Below the pieces are notes generated by a model that was not told the origin of the DNA, searched no databases, and worked only from the letters and a program-made list of their open reading frames with translations. From the NCBI GenBank assembly GCA_029288615.1, contig JARIGV010000003.1, positions 65,068 through 106,687 on the forward strand: a stretch of DNA of 41,620 bases, given 5' to 3'. Below are positions 1-8,220 of the stretch, one piece after another (within the stretch, counting starts at the first letter, position 1; every line of letters starts with the position of its first letter). This stretch comes from Candidatus Tayloriibacteriota bacterium. Lineage in GTDB: Bacteria > Patescibacteriota > Minisyncoccia > Phycocordibacterales > CAIRYW01. The position numbers and the translations under genes were made by a program.

Positions 1-1230
1 TTTTGTAGGAGCCAACATGCGAGCCTTGTCGAACTTCATCGCACCGAGCGCTGCTTGTGCATCTGTCTCCGAGCAATGAAGCTTATCTGCTGCGACTTTC
101 ACAGCACTGACTTCGGGATCAAATTCCGCATGCTGATCGAAATATGCCCATTTCATACCTGTGGCCCATGCGACTTCTCCAGTGTTTAAAGGAAGTCCAC
201 CGGTAAGGCATTTGAGAAATGTAGATTTGCCCGAGCCATTTCTTCCAAGAAGCACGATCTTATTTCCCGTCCGCACTTCAAGATCTGCACCGCCAAATGT
301 GCGAGCTTTTGCTCCTTCGTATTTAAACATAGCACCTTTGACGCGGCAGATGAGTTTGCCATCGTGAATTTTATTTTCATTACTCGTAAGTTTAATCCTT
401 GTTTGTTTATCATCGGGTCGGCCGTTTTCTTTGTGATCTTTTTTGAGTGCTTCAAGTTCTTCCTTTGCTCTCCTATATGCAGAGATCTCTTTTCCGCGAA
501 GTGCTTTTTGCTGAAGGATGACAATAGACGCGGAAAGCTGGCGGATTCTTTTTGATTCTTTATCAAACTCTCGCTGAAGTCCGCCGATGCGCTCCATCTT
601 TGCTTCGATGTAGTCGTCGTATCCACCTTCTGAGATATACATCTTTCCTCCGGAAAGCTCGCCGACTTTTGTAGCGATATTGTCGATGATGAGCCTGTCA
701 TGAGAAATGAAAATGATCGCTCCGCGAAACTCAGACATGAGAGTGATGAGTGCGATACGGCTCACAATGTCGAGATGATTTTCCGGCTCATCGAGCAAAA
801 TAAAATCGGGAGAGATGGCGAATGCGATACTGAGTACCACCGCTTTCTGCTGACCACCGGAAAGCTTGCCGCAAAGCTTTGTTTTGTGTGACTCGATATT
901 GAAACCAAGTGATGTTGCGATTTGTGTAACTTTATTGGTGAGAGTATCACCTGCCGCAATCTTTATATATTCTGCGACAGTTTTTTCTTTAAAATTGTGA
1001 TCGAATTCCTGCGGCACGTAGACAAAACGAAGATGTCCTTGCTTTTGAATAGAGCCAGCGTCGGCTTCGAGCTGACCGCAAAAAATTTTAAGAAGTGTGG
1101 ACTTCCCTGCGCCGTTTTCTCCGAAGATACAAAGTCTTTCGTCTTCGTTACAGCGAAAAGAAACGTCCTGGAGTATGGGCTTTTCATTGACAGCGTATTC
1201 AATATTTTTGAGGACGATTGATTTTTGCAT
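1..1230 (-). CDS. ABC-F family ATPase (3' end outside the window)
   Basis: Reads from ATG at 1230 without a stop to the window edge, giving 410 codons. ABC-F proteins are soluble twin-ATPase factors that act on ribosomes, with no membrane domain. Seen: first Walker A GENGAGKS at residues 37-44, signature LSGGQ at 123-127, Walker B and catalytic Glu in ILLDEPENHLD around 144-154, a charged linker around 200-290, and a second Walker A GRNGSGKS near 329-336. The second signature and Walker B fall outside the window. The Glu in DEPENHLD replaces the usual Thr of the ABC-F DEPTNHLD motif. The start follows a TATAAA box (1255-1260) and a small leader hairpin (1237-1252). The subfamily (EttA, Uup, resistance type) cannot be assigned from this part. 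Confidence 0.93.
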   Translation of the reverse strand, partial: MQKSIVLKNIEYAVNEKPILQDVSFRCNEDERLCIFGENGAGKSTLLKIFCGQLEADAGSIQKQGHLRFVYVPQEFDHNFKEKTVAEYIKIAAGDTLTNKVTQIATSLGFNIESHKTKLCGKLSGGQQKAVVLSIAFAISPDFILLDEPENHLDIVSRIALITLMSEFRGAIIFISHDRLIIDNIATKVGELSGGKMYISEGGYDDYIEAKMERIGGLQREFDKESKRIRQLSASIVILQQKALRGKEISAYRRAKEELEALKKDHKENGRPDDKQTRIKLTSNENKIHDGKLICRVKGAMFKYEGAKARTFGGADLEVRTGNKIVLLGRNGSGKSTFLKCLTGGLPLNTGEVAWATGMKWAYFDQHAEFDPEVSAVKVAADKLHCSETDAQAALGAMKFDKARMLAPTK

Positions 1231-1312
1231 TCGTATTCAGAATTTATTCTGATTTTTATAGCAGGAAAAATACTTTAACACAGCACTTGGTATTTAGCGA
1301 TGAAAATGTGAG

Positions 1313-2584
1313 CTAAGCGTTAGAGCCTGCGACAAACCCTGTCGTCCAACAGAGCTGGAGCGAGTAGCCTCCGGATGGTCTATTTATATCAAGAAGATCT
1401 CCGGTGATAAAAAGATTAGGGCAGACTTTTGATCGCATTGTCTTTGTATCGATCTCACTGATATCAACTCCTCCATCTGCAACAATGGCTCTGTTGTACC
1501 CCATAAGACCTGTCACCGTAACAGGAAGTGCTTTCAAAATATCTACAATCTTTCTTCGCTCTTCTTTGGTGATGCTGTTTACTTTAGTTTCAAGATTGGT
1601 CGATGTTATAAGAAGAGCCATTCCAGGAGCCATGCCTTCGGGTACAAAATCTCTGAGAACATTTTTAAGCATTTTATTTTTACTGTCATCAAATGCTTTA
1701 AGTACCTTCGCATCGAGTGCGCCAATATCAAGAGATGGAAATGCATCAATTGAAGCCACAACTTTCCCTTCCTGCAAAAGATCGGATACTTTACTTGCGA
1801 GGTTTAGAATAAGTGGCCCAGAGAGACCAAAGTGAGTAAAAAGTATTTTCCCCTTCTCGGAAAATTTCTTCTGAAGCTTTTCACCCTGTTCTACAAAAAA
1901 TGTGATCTTTCCTTCAGCGATGGAATTACCAGAAAGAATGCGACTCCATGGGTCATTTGTAGCGAGTGGTACAAGATTTGGAGTCGGAGTTTTTACACTG
2001 TGTCCAAGATCACGAAGCCATCCAAAGCCGTCTCCGGTAGAACCAGTCTCAGGATGTGAGACACCACCTGTAGCGAGAATATAATTCTTAGCATTATATG
2101 TTTCGACAGCAGTTTTTGTTTTCACCACAACTCCTGTAATCTGATTCTTCTCCGTGAGAATTTTTTGCACAGTGCTCCCTGTTTTTATATCCACCTTTCC
2201 TTCCTGCATGTACGCGAGAAGACTTTGTACAACATCAAGTGCTTTTTCAGTGTGAGGAAATGCCCTATTTTGCTTTTGAACAACGAGAGGTAGTTTTCTT
2301 TTTTCAAAGAAATCAAAAGTATCTTTCACTCCGAACTTCGAGAAAGGAGAAAATAAAAATTGCTCTGCGTCGCCATATTTGGGAAGCAGTGTACGGATGT
2401 CGTATGTAGCGTTTGTGATATTGCATCTGCCACCACCCGAAATCTTGAGCTTTTCGCCAAGTGTTTTATTTTTCTCCAAGAGAAGCACATGAAGACCACG
2501 CGCCGCAGCGACACCTGCAGCCATCATTCCAGAAGCTCCGCCACCTATAACAATAAGATCGTATTCTGTAGCAGGAGTCTCCAT
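1313..2584 (-). CDS. HI0933/BaiN-type FAD-dependent oxidoreductase
   Basis: A 423-residue flavoprotein of the HI0933 (YhiN, BaiN-like) family. The N-terminus carries a dinucleotide-binding motif with Gly14, Gly16 and Gly19, followed by the family hallmark ISGGGRCNITN near residue 50. The C-terminus ends with GDLLDINRPSGGYSLQ, the FAD-contacting closing motif of this family. The length is typical. The physiological substrate is not known for most members. BaiN reduces bile-acid intermediates, but that role should not be carried over here. It starts 10 nt after the zinc protein and is followed 82 nt later by the ABC-F gene, so the three are probably co-transcribed. Confidence 0.93.
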   Translation of the reverse strand: METPATEYDLIVIGGGASGMMAAGVAAARGLHVLLLEKNKTLGEKLKISGGGRCNITNATYDIRTLLPKYGDAEQFLFSPFSKFGVKDTFDFFEKRKLPLVVQKQNRAFPHTEKALDVVQSLLAYMQEGKVDIKTGSTVQKILTEKNQITGVVVKTKTAVETYNAKNYILATGGVSHPETGSTGDGFGWLRDLGHSVKTPTPNLVPLATNDPWSRILSGNSIAEGKITFFVEQGEKLQKKFSEKGKILFTHFGLSGPLILNLASKVSDLLQEGKVVASIDAFPSLDIGALDAKVLKAFDDSKNKMLKNVLRDFVPEGMAPGMALLITSTNLETKVNSITKEERRKIVDILKALPVTVTGLMGYNRAIVADGGVDISEIDTKTMRSKVCPNLFITGDLLDINRPSGGYSLQLCWTTGFVAGSNA

Positions 2585-2594
2585 GACTTAGAAA

Positions 2595-3155
2595 TTATTT
2601 CTTCTTCGAAGGTTTCTTCGAGATTTTTGGGGCCTTTTCAATTTTGTCAGAAACTACTGTTTCTTTTTTTGGTAGAAAAGCTTCAGCAAGAGAGATAAGT
2701 CGATCGAGCTTTGAATTCATTATCTCGAACTGTTTTTTAAGGTCATCAAGATTTCCGTGATTTGCATGAGATTCCTGAGCGATGTGCATAGGGCCGAATT
2801 TCTTTCCGAAATCGCCACGATCGTTTCTCATTTCTCTGTTACCTCTGTCATCTCTATTATCTCGCCGTGGAAAATCTCGCAATGGTCTTTCAGAGGGTCT
2901 TTCAGAAGATCTCTCTGGTGCTCCGCCGCCTTGAGCTGCAAAACATTCTTTACAGTACACAGGTTTTTTACCATTTGGACGAAATGGGACTTCACATGTT
3001 TTGCCGCATCCGGCACAAACAGCCTCATGCATCTCTGCCTTGCCTCCGAAATCTCTACCACCGCTATTTCGATCTCTGAATCCACCTCCTCTGTTTTTAA
3101 ATCCGCCCTTGAATCCATTACCGCCAAATCCTCCATTGTTTTTATGAGTTTTCAT
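2595..3155 (-). CDS. Zinc-binding CxxC-x17-CxxC protein with Gly/Arg-rich N-terminus
   Basis: A 186-residue protein. Residues 1-40 are Gly/Arg/Phe/Asn-rich, like an RNA-binding RGG tail. A zinc-ribbon-like core follows with CAGC at 47-50 and CKEC at 68-71, separated by 17 residues. A second Arg/Asp-rich low-complexity stretch lies around 80-120, then a helical segment and a Lys-rich tail. This arrangement is common in CPR genomes, where it is often annotated as a CxxC-x17-CxxC domain protein of unknown role. An earlier in-frame ATG at 3191 exists, but a perfect TATAAT with upstream TG (3163-3171 on the minus strand) ends 7 nt before ATG 3155, so 3155 is chosen. RNA binding is inference. Confidence 0.85.
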   Translation of the reverse strand: MKTHKNNGGFGGNGFKGGFKNRGGGFRDRNSGGRDFGGKAEMHEAVCAGCGKTCEVPFRPNGKKPVYCKECFAAQGGGAPERSSERPSERPLRDFPRRDNRDDRGNREMRNDRGDFGKKFGPMHIAQESHANHGNLDDLKKQFEIMNSKLDRLISLAEAFLPKKETVVSDKIEKAPKISKKPSKKK

Positions 3156-3162
3156 TAAAAAA

Positions 3163-3171
3163 ATTATAGCA
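3163..3171 (-). promoter_or_regulatory. Extended -10 promoter for the zinc protein
   Basis: On the minus strand TGC-TATAAT is followed by 7 nt of A/T and then the ATG at 3155. The predicted transcription start falls at or next to the start codon, so the mRNA would be leaderless. Confidence 0.65.
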
Positions 3172-3187
3172 TTGTTTTCATAAAAAA

Positions 3188-3442
3188 TCAATGGTTACGA
3201 CTTTTTATGAGGAGAAGTTTCTTTTCACGACTTAATTTTTTTATAGCCATTTCCCTTTTGAGAGCTTCACTTCGACTTTTCTGAAATTCTTTGTACTTTA
3301 AGATCACCGGTCTGCGGCTCTTGGTGTAGCGTGCACCGCTCTTTTTGGAGTTGTGTGCTTCGAGTCTTTTTTCTATATCATTTGTAATACCAACATAGAG
3401 CGTCTTATCGGCGCATTCGAGAATATAGACAACATACTCCAT
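3188..3442 (-). CDS. GIY-YIG nuclease family protein (small, UvrC-N-like)
   Basis: An 84-residue stand-alone GIY-YIG domain of the YhbQ/UPF0213 type. Seen: the GIY equivalent YVVYI at 3-7, the YIG equivalent LYVGIT at 15-20, an Arg in IEKRLEAH (residues 23-30), an RYTKSRRP segment and a conserved acidic helix SEALKREMAIKKL near 58-70. Members are small cytoplasmic proteins, some with structure-specific or single-strand DNA endonuclease activity; the role in this organism is unknown. It lies 15 nt downstream of the anchored protein gene and 32 nt upstream of the zinc-protein start. Confidence 0.9.
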   Translation of the reverse strand: MEYVVYILECADKTLYVGITNDIEKRLEAHNSKKSGARYTKSRRPVILKYKEFQKSRSEALKREMAIKKLSREKKLLLIKSRNH

Positions 3443-3457
3443 GGAACGTGGAGAAAA

Positions 3458-4099
3458 TTATTTGATCACGATAGTATCCTGCCACGTCATATTTTCTGTC
3501 GCGAGGATCGGATACTGTCCGATATCTACAAAATAAAATCTGTCGGGATGATTGGTGTCATAGAGGAAATAGCGCATGCCATTTGTCTTGTCATATGTAG
3601 TATTGCAAAGTGACGCATTCTGCCAGAATGGCGCATCTTTACCTGTCGCTCCGGGATAAGATATTTCCGCTGTCATGTAGCCGCCTTGATATTTATTGCT
3701 TTGTGATACTTCGACTTTGCAATCGGTCGATGAAAAACCTTTAAGAATTTGTCTTTTGATAGATTCTTCGAGGGTTTCGGTTGGGAGTTTCTCAAATCTT
3801 TGAATACTCTGTCCTTTTATAGGATCAGTATTGAGCGGATATACAAATACTTTATTTCCAACCGCTTCAACTCCAGCTTGTGTCGAATCATATTTAAATG
3901 TGATACCAAAAGTATCAGATGAAAAAGTATTTTTATCCTGAGTAGATGTCGTTGTAGCCGTCTCTCCTGTTTGAGTCATGTTTACCGTACTAGGTGTATG
4001 TGAATGATCTTTTCCCAAATAAAAAATACCAACAAAAACAAGCACAAGGAAAACAATCGCTGCGACGATCTGCATCCCATATTTTGATGATGAATTCAT
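3458..4099 (-). CDS. Membrane-anchored extracytoplasmic protein of unknown function
   Basis: 213 residues. Residues 9-28 form one hydrophobic segment (IVAAIVFLVLVFVGIFYLG), then a Thr/Ser-rich linker, then a globular extracytoplasmic domain with FGITFKYDSTQAGVEA and a C-terminal part describing about 100 residues of mixed beta sheet. Three Cys lie in the domain. I do not recognise the family. This build (one TM, polar linker, small domain) recurs several times in the window. The start is supported by an extended -10 TGATACAAT ending 6 nt before the ATG. It heads a minus-strand run of genes towards 1230. Confidence 0.85.
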   Translation of the reverse strand: MNSSSKYGMQIVAAIVFLVLVFVGIFYLGKDHSHTPSTVNMTQTGETATTTSTQDKNTFSSDTFGITFKYDSTQAGVEAVGNKVFVYPLNTDPIKGQSIQRFEKLPTETLEESIKRQILKGFSSTDCKVEVSQSNKYQGGYMTAEISYPGATGKDAPFWQNASLCNTTYDKTNGMRYFLYDTNHPDRFYFVDIGQYPILATENMTWQDTIVIK

Positions 4100-4105
4100 G
4101 TCTCT

Positions 4106-4114
4106 ATTGTATCA
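4106..4114 (-). promoter_or_regulatory. Extended -10 promoter for the 3458-4099 gene
   Basis: Minus strand TGA-TACAAT, then six bases (AGAGAC), then ATG at 4099. The spacing predicts a transcript starting at the start codon. The -35 region is not recognisable, as expected for an extended -10. Confidence 0.65.
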
Positions 4115-4150
4115 AGTTTGCTTTAAATTTGAGAGATTTTAATAAAAGAA

Positions 4151-4183
4151 AACAGCCACGCCGCCAAAGGCGGCGTGGCTGTT
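4151..4183. terminator. Intrinsic terminator, perfect 15-bp hairpin
   Basis: Arms AACAGCCACGCCGCC and GGCGGCGTGGCTGTT around an AAA loop. T-rich on both sides (TTTTTT on plus, TTTTCTTTT on minus). On the minus strand it lies 17 nt after the stop of the peptidoglycan-binding protein gene. Confidence 0.9.
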
Positions 4184-4200
4184 TTTTGATTTCCTTTGAA

Positions 4201-5670
4201 TTACTGAGTGTTGAGTTTTGCTCGCGTTATTGGTCCTACAGTACCAGCACCAGCCACGCTTGCATTTACGATAATACCGAGCTTGATCTGATATGCAATG
4301 ACAGCAGCCTTTGTAAGAGCTCCAAAGTATCCAGTGATCGGGCCAGTGTAGAGACCTGCCTTTGTAAGAGCATTCTGAAGCGCTGTAACATCAGCCCCTT
4401 TAATTCCCTGTCGAAGTAAGCGAGTGAATTGACCACTTGAGACAGATGAAGATACAGTTGCTCCTAAAGATACAGGTGTAATCGTATATGTCGTATTTGT
4501 ATTATAGCTTCTTCTATTGCCACCACCTCCTCCAGAACTTACACCTCCATTTGATACTACAAGATTTACTGATGTTGAATAGGTAAACGCTGTCGCTGCA
4601 ACTTTCGCGCTACATGTGACCGCTGTGCCATCTTGTGAACAAGTAACATCTGCATCATTTGCAAGAGCACTATTAAGACCAGAAACGACTTGAGCAATCG
4701 TGTTGAATCCTATCGAAGTGTATGTATGAGCGTGTCCGTTAATTGTGACAGTGTATGTGTGAGTGAGGTTTGAGCCAGTGTTTGCGGGAGTAAAAACAAC
4801 AGTTTGTGATGCTGCTGCGACATTTGTTGTGCCAGAGCTTTGTGTGAATCCTGTGCCAGCTGTTTTTGCGGTGAAGACAACTGTACCGAAGTTTGCAGAT
4901 GTGGTATAGGCAGCAGCGGCATATGTTGATGTCGCCTGAAGAGCAGCATTTATTGCCGTAGCAATTGTGGAGCTTGAAGTATCATTTGTTGTTACAGTGT
5001 ATGTCACAACTCCAGCTGGAACGTTGATTGTATAAATGTCTCCTGGCTCGACAGAACCTCCAACGCTCACAGTATTAATCTGTGCAACCGGGACAACACC
5101 TGTGATGTTTGCGTAAGATGGTGATGTAATCTTACCGCTCGTACCATCAGAGAAAGCGATTGACGTCGCAGCAATTTCTGTGCCGGCTGTCATGAAGACA
5201 ACACTTGTACTGTCCGTTGTTGATGAAGTAATTGAAAGATTGCCGTGATCTGTACTTGTGGCATTTGTCATGCTGATGAGAGCAGTGGCGATCTGTGCTC
5301 GAGTACGTGCAATATCTGCAGACGTACCTGTTGTTGTAAGAATGCGTGCACCCCCGTTACAGTCTGTATCTTCTGCTGGTGAGCCACCTGTTGTTGTAGC
5401 AAAAGTAACGACACATGTACCAATTGTAAATGTGTTTGTAGTCACAGGAAGTGTTGAAACTGTAAGCGTACGTGTCGCTTTAACCTGTGCAATGTTTGAG
5501 ACTGTTGTGATAGTAGTGTCTGTCTGATCGTTTACACCAGCGTTTGCAATTGTTTGATTAGAGCCAAGAGTTGGATCAGAAGCAAAGGCATTTTTTGGAA
5601 GCGCAATAAAAAGAAGAGCGAGAACAGTAAACGCGCTCACTTTAAAGAACCCTAATAATATTTTTTTCAT
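4201..5670 (-). CDS. Secreted peptidoglycan-binding-domain protein
   Basis: 489 residues from ATG 5670; a longer reading to 5721 would put 17 extra residues before a clean signal peptide. Residues 1-31 are a Sec signal (KK, hydrophobic core, NAFAS). The middle is about 370 residues of Thr/Ala/Val/Ser-rich beta-type sequence with repeated VT..IN....A segments. Near residue 385 a Gly-rich linker with SGGGGG precedes a C-terminal PG_binding_1-like domain of about 70 residues (LRQGIKGADVTALQNALTKAG, GYFGALTKAAVIAYQ). The domain binds peptidoglycan in known families, so the protein probably decorates the cell wall. It is a single-gene unit followed by a strong terminator. Confidence 0.9.
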   Translation of the reverse strand: MKKILLGFFKVSAFTVLALLFIALPKNAFASDPTLGSNQTIANAGVNDQTDTTITTVSNIAQVKATRTLTVSTLPVTTNTFTIGTCVVTFATTTGGSPAEDTDCNGGARILTTTGTSADIARTRAQIATALISMTNATSTDHGNLSITSSTTDSTSVVFMTAGTEIAATSIAFSDGTSGKITSPSYANITGVVPVAQINTVSVGGSVEPGDIYTINVPAGVVTYTVTTNDTSSSTIATAINAALQATSTYAAAAYTTSANFGTVVFTAKTAGTGFTQSSGTTNVAAASQTVVFTPANTGSNLTHTYTVTINGHAHTYTSIGFNTIAQVVSGLNSALANDADVTCSQDGTAVTCSAKVAATAFTYSTSVNLVVSNGGVSSGGGGGNRRSYNTNTTYTITPVSLGATVSSSVSSGQFTRLLRQGIKGADVTALQNALTKAGLYTGPITGYFGALTKAAVIAYQIKLGIIVNASVAGAGTVGPITRAKLNTQ

Positions 5671-5707
5671 TATAATAAATGGAGAATTAATAATTTTAAT
5701 CAACTGT

Positions 5708-5733
5708 AAATAGTTTAACATTGTTAACTATTT
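5708..5733. promoter_or_regulatory. Inverted repeat upstream of the peptidoglycan-binding protein gene
   Basis: AAATAGTT (5708-5715) and AACTATTT (5726-5733) are perfect inverted 8-mers around a 10-nt AT-rich spacer, 38 nt upstream of the start codon. It may be an operator; no promoter boxes are clear enough to fix its position relative to the transcription start. Confidence 0.35.
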
Positions 5734-5765
5734 AAGTAACGTGTTTATCCACAGATGACGCAAAA

Positions 5766-5796
5766 AATACCGCGAAGGCTTTAGCTTCGCGGTATT
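5766..5796 (-). terminator. Intrinsic terminator after the first sortase gene
   Basis: AATACCGCGAAG pairs with CTTCGCGGTATT over a short loop; on the minus strand it is followed by TTTTTTG. It lies 15 nt past the sortase stop. Confidence 0.9.
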
Positions 5797-5811
5797 TTTT
5801 ATATGCAGGTA

Positions 5812-6561
5812 TTAATTTGAAAGCTCCGCTGTCACAACAAAACGTTTGTTGTACACTTTTTGATCTGAAAGCCAATCACCGTCGCATGTTATAAGACGAA
5901 TTGTTGGCACAGATGATGCTGCAAATATTTTTCCTGCCGCAGTCGGATCATCGATTGCATACTCAGTGGTATTTGTAACTTTAAAATGAAGTGTTTGTCC
6001 GCCGACACTAACCACATCGATCTCATCTCCAATGTTAAGATCTGAAAGATGACCAAAGACACCATCAAGACCGAGACCGTCATTTAAATGACCATCGATC
6101 ACTGCTGTACCCACAGCACCTGGCACTACTCCATTTCTAAACCAACCAACATCAGTAAAGTTTGTAGGCACCGCCATTGAGCCTTTTGCTGTGATGCCCA
6201 CATTTTGCACATGTGCATCAACATTAATAGATGGTATTTTTAAGCGCGATGGATATGTAGGCGATACACTCGGCTTTTTTGAAGCAGCAGAAGTATTTGT
6301 AGATTTTGGAGCAGTTGAAAAAAGTGAGGAAAGAAAAGATGGAAGTGGGATTGCTCCAGAGCCACTATTATCATTATTTAAATCACTAGCTTGTTCGTCT
6401 GGAGTATATGCACTCGCAGACACAGCAGGTGGATTGTCTGCAGTAAGATCATCGCTTGAGACATAATCACGAGCATGTACGTATGCAAAAGTGAACACGA
6501 CCACTCCCGTGATCGTGATCACAAATGCAATGAAGTCTTTTGTTCTACTAGATAGCTGCAT
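5812..6561 (-). CDS. Sortase (class E/F-like transpeptidase)
   Basis: 249 residues. A transmembrane anchor spans residues 10-28, followed by a Ser/Asn-rich linker and a sortase barrel from about residue 104 (RLKIPSINVDAHV). The catalytic triad is visible: His158 in VIDGHLND, Cys226 in RLITCDGDW and Arg240 in YNKRFVV. Sortases cleave a PxTG-type signal and link the protein to a cell-envelope amine. The class is not certain; the short TC motif and lack of extra domains fit class E or F. Its start overlaps the end of the upstream substrate gene by 14 nt, so the two are translationally coupled. Confidence 0.93.
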   Translation of the reverse strand: MQLSSRTKDFIAFVITITGVVVFTFAYVHARDYVSSDDLTADNPPAVSASAYTPDEQASDLNNDNSGSGAIPLPSFLSSLFSTAPKSTNTSAASKKPSVSPTYPSRLKIPSINVDAHVQNVGITAKGSMAVPTNFTDVGWFRNGVVPGAVGTAVIDGHLNDGLGLDGVFGHLSDLNIGDEIDVVSVGGQTLHFKVTNTTEYAIDDPTAAGKIFAASSVPTIRLITCDGDWLSDQKVYNKRFVVTAELSN

Positions 6562-6985
6562 GGCGAGAGCGAACGAGATATGCTGCTCCAGCTACTGCTG
6601 CAAGTCCAGCAACTGCAAGAGCGATCATGTTCGCAGATGCGTTACCTCCTGCTCCTGTATTTGGGATACCTACAGAACCTGTAGTACCTGATGTAACAGG
6701 AATTGTGTAGAGACCAGCAACTCCAGTTGGATCATATACACTTCCTCCGAATGTGTTTGTTGAAGGATTGTAATAAGTTCCATCACCGAAGTATGTCACA
6801 GGCATTGTGCCATTTGACTGCAAGTAATATGTTCCAGGAGCAAGAATTGTTCCTGATCCGTTTACTTGTCCGCCAGTAGAATTATAGAGAGCTGGCATCG
6901 TTCCATATGTCTGTGCATGAGCTCCGTTCGCAAGAAGAAGTACAAAAGCGAAGGCAGCTACAGCGACAATTTTTGAGAATTTCAT
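6548..6985 (-). CDS. Secreted sortase substrate with IPNTG signal
   Basis: 145 residues. A signal peptide covers residues 1-24 (hydrophobic core, cleavage after AHA). The mature part is Gly/Thr/Tyr-rich, with GDGTYYNPSTNTF at 67-79 resembling one copy of the repeat in the LPNTG protein at 30820-31650. The C-terminus is a complete sorting signal: IPNTG at 107-111, a Gly/Asn-rich stretch, a hydrophobic helix and the basic tail VRSRHAAI. The overlap with the sortase gene makes it the obvious cognate substrate. The function of the mature protein is unknown. Confidence 0.9.
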   Translation of the reverse strand: MKFSKIVAVAAFAFVLLLANGAHAQTYGTMPALYNSTGGQVNGSGTILAPGTYYLQSNGTMPVTYFGDGTYYNPSTNTFGGSVYDPTGVAGLYTIPVTSGTTGSVGIPNTGAGGNASANMIALAVAGLAAVAGAAYLVRSRHAAI

Positions 6986-7076
6986 ATGTTTAACGCTAAT
7001 TAATTTATAATTTTTAGTAATACGACCTTACGAAAAATAGGACGTCAAAATGTTGAGTATGTGACAGAAAAAATAC

Positions 7077-7104
7077 TAGACAAATTTCTTTTTTGGTTTA
7101 TACT
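7077..7104 (+). promoter_or_regulatory. Promoter for the second sortase gene
   Basis: TAGACA (7077-7082), 16-nt spacer, TATACT (7099-7104). The predicted start near 7111 leaves about 6 nt before ATG 7117, which argues against the upstream TTG at 7093 as start. Confidence 0.6.
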
Positions 7105-7116
7105 TTTGATGTAAAA

Positions 7117-7797
7117 ATGTTCGACAGTTTCAAAAATTTTGCCCACAGGGGGGCTTTTTTTATAATAGTAGCAAGCTCATCATTAATTCTCGCTTTTTTG
7201 CCTTTCACAAATACTGAGGCAGAAACTGTTAAAACAATCTCAACAATTCCAAGCTCATCAAGTGTTTTTTCTACAGAAAAATTAGCTGCAATGACTTCTC
7301 TTTCTGTAGCAAAAACAACTCCAGGCACACCAATGCGTCTTATTATTCCTGCAATAGGTCTTGATACAAGCGTTGTTGGGCTCGGCATCGACAAAAAAGG
7401 AAATATGGATGTGCCGAGTGGCAAGACGACAAATGTCGGATGGTACAAATACGGCACAGTACCAGGAAATACCGGCACAGCTGTCTTCGACGCTCATGTT
7501 TTCGCAGCTTTCGTAAAGCTCAACAATCTAAAAAACGGAGATGATATCTACGTGGTAACAAATAAAAATCAAAAGCTTCATTTTGTTGTTGGCAACGCAG
7601 AAACATACAAATTGTCAGCACTAAAATCTGACACACTTTTTGGAAATAACGGTGGGAAAAATCTCAATCTCATCACATGCGCCGGAAAACTCACCGCTGA
7701 TCGTTCAACATATGATCACCGTTTGATTGTCTTCACATCATACGTTGGTGCAGATTCGTTTGTCGCTGACGCCACGTCTCCAAACTCAAAAATATAA
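7117..7797 (+). CDS. Second sortase
   Basis: 226 residues from ATG 7117. A hydrophobic anchor covers residues 13-30, then a Ser/Thr linker, then a sortase domain from about residue 73 (MRLIIPAIGLDTSV). Catalytic residues seen: His127 in FDAHVFAAF, Cys188 in NLITCAG and Arg202 in YDHRLIV. It is divergent from the substrate/sortase operon at 5812-6985 and differs clearly from that sortase in linker and loops. It may have a different substrate set. A variant upstream start (TTG 7093) would sit inside the -35/-10 spacer, so it is rejected. Confidence 0.92.
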   Translation: MFDSFKNFAHRGAFFIIVASSSLILAFLPFTNTEAETVKTISTIPSSSSVFSTEKLAAMTSLSVAKTTPGTPMRLIIPAIGLDTSVVGLGIDKKGNMDVPSGKTTNVGWYKYGTVPGNTGTAVFDAHVFAAFVKLNNLKNGDDIYVVTNKNQKLHFVVGNAETYKLSALKSDTLFGNNGGKNLNLITCAGKLTADRSTYDHRLIVFTSYVGADSFVADATSPNSKI

Positions 7798-7822
7798 AAA
7801 ACCTCTCCAAGGGATGGAGAGG
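7795..7822 (-). terminator. Intrinsic terminator after the KGG gene
   Basis: CCTCTCC (7802-7808) pairs with GGAGAGG (7816-7822). On the minus strand it is followed by TTTTTTATATTTTTG, so it mainly serves the minus-strand gene ending at 7862, although it also lies just after the plus-strand sortase stop. Confidence 0.8.
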
Positions 7823-7861
7823 AAATATGCCGCACATTTTTGTTTTTTATGAAGGTCACAA

Positions 7862-8089
7862 TTACATGTTCTCGCTCTCGCCTTCGCTGTTTTGATTGTT
7901 ATCGCGACGGCCGTGGCTGTTTAAGCCTCCCTTTCGACCCGCTTCGCGTGCCTCTTCGGAAGTAAACTCATGAGCGTTGCCGCTTTCATGAGCAGCTTTT
8001 CCTCCTTTGCTTGCGATCTCTCGCTGGCGTTCTTCGTCCATGCCTGCGAAACCGCGTCCCTTATTTTTGTTTTCGTTGTTGTCTGCCAT
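7862..8089 (-). CDS. KGG-motif stress protein (YciG/GsiB-like)
   Basis: 75 residues, strongly hydrophilic, with two KGG-type modules: REIASKGGKAAHESG at 24-38 and REAGRKGGLNSHG at 48-60. The family is found in general-stress regulons (E. coli YciG, Bacillus GsiB), and its members are thought to be disordered, hydrophilin-like protectants. It lies next to an SDR and a YciF-type protein, matching the yciGFE stress grouping known in enterobacteria. An AT-rich hairpin terminator (8110-8139) separates it from the SDR gene, so it may have its own transcript. Confidence 0.9.
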   Translation of the reverse strand: MADNNENKNKGRGFAGMDEERQREIASKGGKAAHESGNAHEFTSEEAREAGRKGGLNSHGRRDNNQNSEGESENM

Positions 8090-8109
8090 TGTATTTAATT
8101 AAATTTTTA

Positions 8110-8139
8110 AAACAAAAAAGATAGTCTTACGATCTATCT
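8110..8139 (-). terminator. Weak intrinsic terminator after the SDR gene
   Basis: AGATAG/CTATCT 6-bp stem with a 9-nt loop; on the minus strand followed by TTTTTTGTTTT. It lies about 80 nt after the SDR stop and 20 nt before the KGG start. Confidence 0.5.
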
Positions 8140-8220
8140 GGTTGCTTACATTGGCTTGTAATCATCGACCTTATTTCTGTATACGCTGACGATAATCGAT
8201 GGCGCATATTACCAGTAGAG

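Noticed and set aside
186-701. A 171-codon open frame inside the ABC-F gene region on the minus strand.
   Set aside because: It is an out-of-frame shadow. The ABC-F frame over the same bases carries both Walker motifs and runs unbroken to the window edge.
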